From Sva-07 sp963698565 (GTDB lineage: Bacteria > Actinomycetota > Acidimicrobiia > Acidimicrobiales > Ilumatobacteraceae), in the NCBI GenBank assembly GCA_963698565.1, contig CAVORH010000020.1, forward strand, positions 62,001 to 126,000: DNA of 64,000 bases, in the 5' to 3' direction. Below are positions 62,694 to 64,000 of this stretch, in pieces. Made by a program: the position numbers and the translations under genes. Numbering within the stretch: position 1 is the stretch's first letter; every line of letters starts with the position of its first letter. The notes beneath the pieces were generated by a model. That model was not told the DNA's origin, searched no databases, and worked only from the letters and a program-made list of their open reading frames with translations.

Positions 62694-63833
62694 TCAGAGA
62701 CCGAGGTTGAACAGCGCTGATGCCGTGAGTGGTTGCACCATGTCCTCGGTGGGGAACACCGGCTGCCACTCGTCGGGCGACAGCGACGTGATCGTGATCG
62801 TCTCACCGCCGAGTTCGGCGGGCATGATCGACTTGCGCACGACACCGGTGGCGTCGATCCACGCTTCGATCACGAGCGATTCGACCGGGTCGGTTCCCAC
62901 CTGCAGCGTCACGCCGGCGGGCAGGACGGGGGTGGCGGGGGCTGCCGCGCCGGCTTCGACGCCGACCCCGGTATCGAGGCCGGCCTCGACTGGGGCAGGG
63001 GGCACCGTCGGTGCGGTGGCCGCCACGACGGCGGCGGGGTCGACCGACATCAGGAGTCGTCGGGTGGCGACGGTTCCGACGGTCGACTCGGTCGCCCGAT
63101 CGATGGTGACGGAGCCACGTATCGAGGGAGGGATCAGTTGGTCGAGCGTGCGGATCCAGCGAGCCTGACCGAGGTCTGAGTCGACGGGGAAGTTCCCCCG
63201 GTCGAGGCGGTACCAGGTCGGCTCGTCGACGCGGCGGATCACGGCCTGATCGAACACCGTCAGCACTTCCAGGTCGGGGGCGTCACCGCGGTCGATGACC
63301 ACGCGGGAGATGGCGCGGTCGAAATCGCTGGTCACCTCGTAGCGCTCGGGGCCGCGCAACGAGTCCTGCCGTTCGACCGTGAACGTGGCGGTCCGGACGG
63401 GGATCGGTGTCGCGGTGGCGGTGGGGAACACTGCCGGTGCTGCTGGTTCGTCGACCGAGTCGTCGCCGGTCGCGAGCTCCATCAGTTGCGACCCGTAGGT
63501 GAATCCGGCGTAGGTGAGTCCGCCGATCACGGCGAGCACGATCAACCATGTGACGCCGCGCCGGCCGCGACCCTTGCGCGCCGGGGGTCGTTGGGGCGTC
63601 GGCTTCGGCGACCACTGCTCGCTCATCGTCGCGAACGGGTTCGCCGGCGGGGCCGTCGCCGGACGTGGAACTGCAGCGACCACCTGGGGCAACATCGGAG
63701 CCTGGTTGACCTGGTTCGGCGGGGTGGGAACCGCTTGCGCCGGGGCCGGCGGCGGTGGTGGCGGGGGCGGGGGAAAGCCCGAGTCCGCACGGGCGCCGGC
63801 CGGTACCGCATGGAGTTCGGTCGTGTTCTGCAT
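62694..63833 (-). CDS. Membrane-anchored protein with proline-rich N-terminus
   Basis: 379 residues. The cytoplasmic N-terminus is rich in Pro (a run of nine prolines) and Ala, with a basic stretch ARKGRGRRG before one membrane helix (VTWLIVLAVIGGLTYAGFTY, about residues 93-112). The external part (about 120-379) has lipoprotein-LppX/LprG-like features (ESTVGTVATRRLLMSVDPAA, SLVIEAWIDATGVVRKSIMP) but I cannot name it. It lies 36 bases upstream of purL on the same strand, so the pur operon may start before it. Confidence 0.78.
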   Translation of the reverse strand: MQNTTELHAVPAGARADSGFPPPPPPPPPAPAQAVPTPPNQVNQAPMLPQVVAAVPRPATAPPANPFATMSEQWSPKPTPQRPPARKGRGRRGVTWLIVLAVIGGLTYAGFTYGSQLMELATGDDSVDEPAAPAVFPTATATPIPVRTATFTVERQDSLRGPERYEVTSDFDRAISRVVIDRGDAPDLEVLTVFDQAVIRRVDEPTWYRLDRGNFPVDSDLGQARWIRTLDQLIPPSIRGSVTIDRATESTVGTVATRRLLMSVDPAAVVAATAPTVPPAPVEAGLDTGVGVEAGAAAPATPVLPAGVTLQVGTDPVESLVIEAWIDATGVVRKSIMPAELGGETITITSLSPDEWQPVFPTEDMVQPLTASALFNLGL

Positions 63834-63904
63834 GCACCGATGTCATCGGCATCGCGGCCGGTCGTCTTGAGCAGCGGTTTCCCAGCCGGGCCTAGGCTCG
63901 GGCG

Positions 63905-64000
63905 ATGGTCCGCACGTCGACTCGAACGGTGGTGGTCGGTGCGGGATCGGCCGGCTGCGTGGTGGCATCGCGTCTGACCGAGCGCGACGACCACGAGGTG
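63905..64000 (+). CDS. GMC-type oxidoreductase (5' part only)
   Basis: 32 codons are present before the right edge. VVVGAGSAGCVVASRLTERD is the FAD-binding N-terminus of glucose-methanol-choline oxidoreductases. The gene diverges from the proline-rich protein; substrate cannot be told. Confidence 0.75.
   Translation, partial: MVRTSTRTVVVGAGSAGCVVASRLTERDDHEV

Noticed and set aside
59817..62720. A 967-codon plus-strand frame opposite purL
   Set aside because: It lies antisense to a complete PurL with all motifs, and its translation has low-complexity Asp/Gly/Val/Arg composition and no family signature.

Overview
The window is a gene-dense, GC-rich chromosomal segment (roughly two thirds G+C by eye; stop/start overlaps of the ATGA or GTGA type are common) from a high-GC actinobacterium. 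Supporting clues are a 6C-type small RNA, a PdtaR-like ANTAR response regulator, an SCO6745-family protein, monomeric NADP-isocitrate dehydrogenase and several GTG starts. My best guess is the class Acidimicrobiia (Ilumatobacter-like), but that is inference without a database. I see no phage, insertion sequence or CRISPR array, and no gene-free stretch longer than about 300 bases.

Layout. 1-9.9 kb: amidase (cut by the left edge), universal stress protein, hydrolase, acyl-CoA dehydrogenase, monomeric isocitrate dehydrogenase facing citrate synthase, an acyl-CoA carboxylase subunit and a LysR regulator. 9.96-10.12 kb: a 6C-like sRNA with its own promoter and terminator. 10.1-13.2 kb: HAD-PlsC fusion, fasciclin lipoprotein, small Cys/His protein, FabZ-like dehydratase. 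13.2-17.7 kb: type II fatty-acid operon fabD-fabH-fabG-acpP-fabF (minus strand); FabD carries an extra C-terminal domain and fabF is frameshifted. 17.8-26.3 kb: tRNA-Leu(CAA), small coiled-coil protein, SCO6745-family protein, a decayed TrmO-like pseudogene, ANTAR regulator, polA, flavin-fold protein, methyltransferase, rpsA and coaE. 26.3-31.4 kb: a five-gene minus-strand operon with a selenocysteine-type glutathione peroxidase, a YbdK-type glutamate-cysteine ligase, an M20 hydrolase, a gamma-glutamylcyclotransferase and a cyclic-nucleotide-domain MFS transporter. 31.5-40.8 kb: two CorC-like proteins, PH-SHOCT membrane protein, BtuF-like protein, galactokinase, hydrolase, CaiB-type CoA transferase, PIG-L deacetylase, lipoprotein and membrane protein. 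40.9-52.0 kb: dGTPase, obg, proB, murJ, methyltransferase, MoxR/VWA pair, secreted metallophosphoesterase and a disturbed rhodanese locus. 52.1-62.7 kb: purine operon purL-purQ-purC-purF-purDM-purN-guaB (minus strand). 62.7-64 kb: a proline-rich anchored protein and the start of a GMC oxidoreductase.

The most striking item is the peroxidase at 29294-29767: an in-frame UGA lies exactly at the catalytic Cys/Sec position, followed by a hairpin with an AGGUCU apical loop, as in bacterial SECIS elements. The gene sits among gamma-glutamyl-thiol genes, suggesting a selenium-dependent thiol/peroxide module. The purine operon shows two fusions: PurS-like repeats fused to PurL, and PurD fused to PurM with purN next in line, the same order as in the animal GART protein. 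At least two families of palindromic elements sit between genes, one with a compensatory base change, and another palindrome lies in frame inside a methyltransferase gene. Several genes (fabF, the TrmO-like remnant, the rhodanese locus) carry apparent indels, some in G runs, so base accuracy should be checked before calling them broken.
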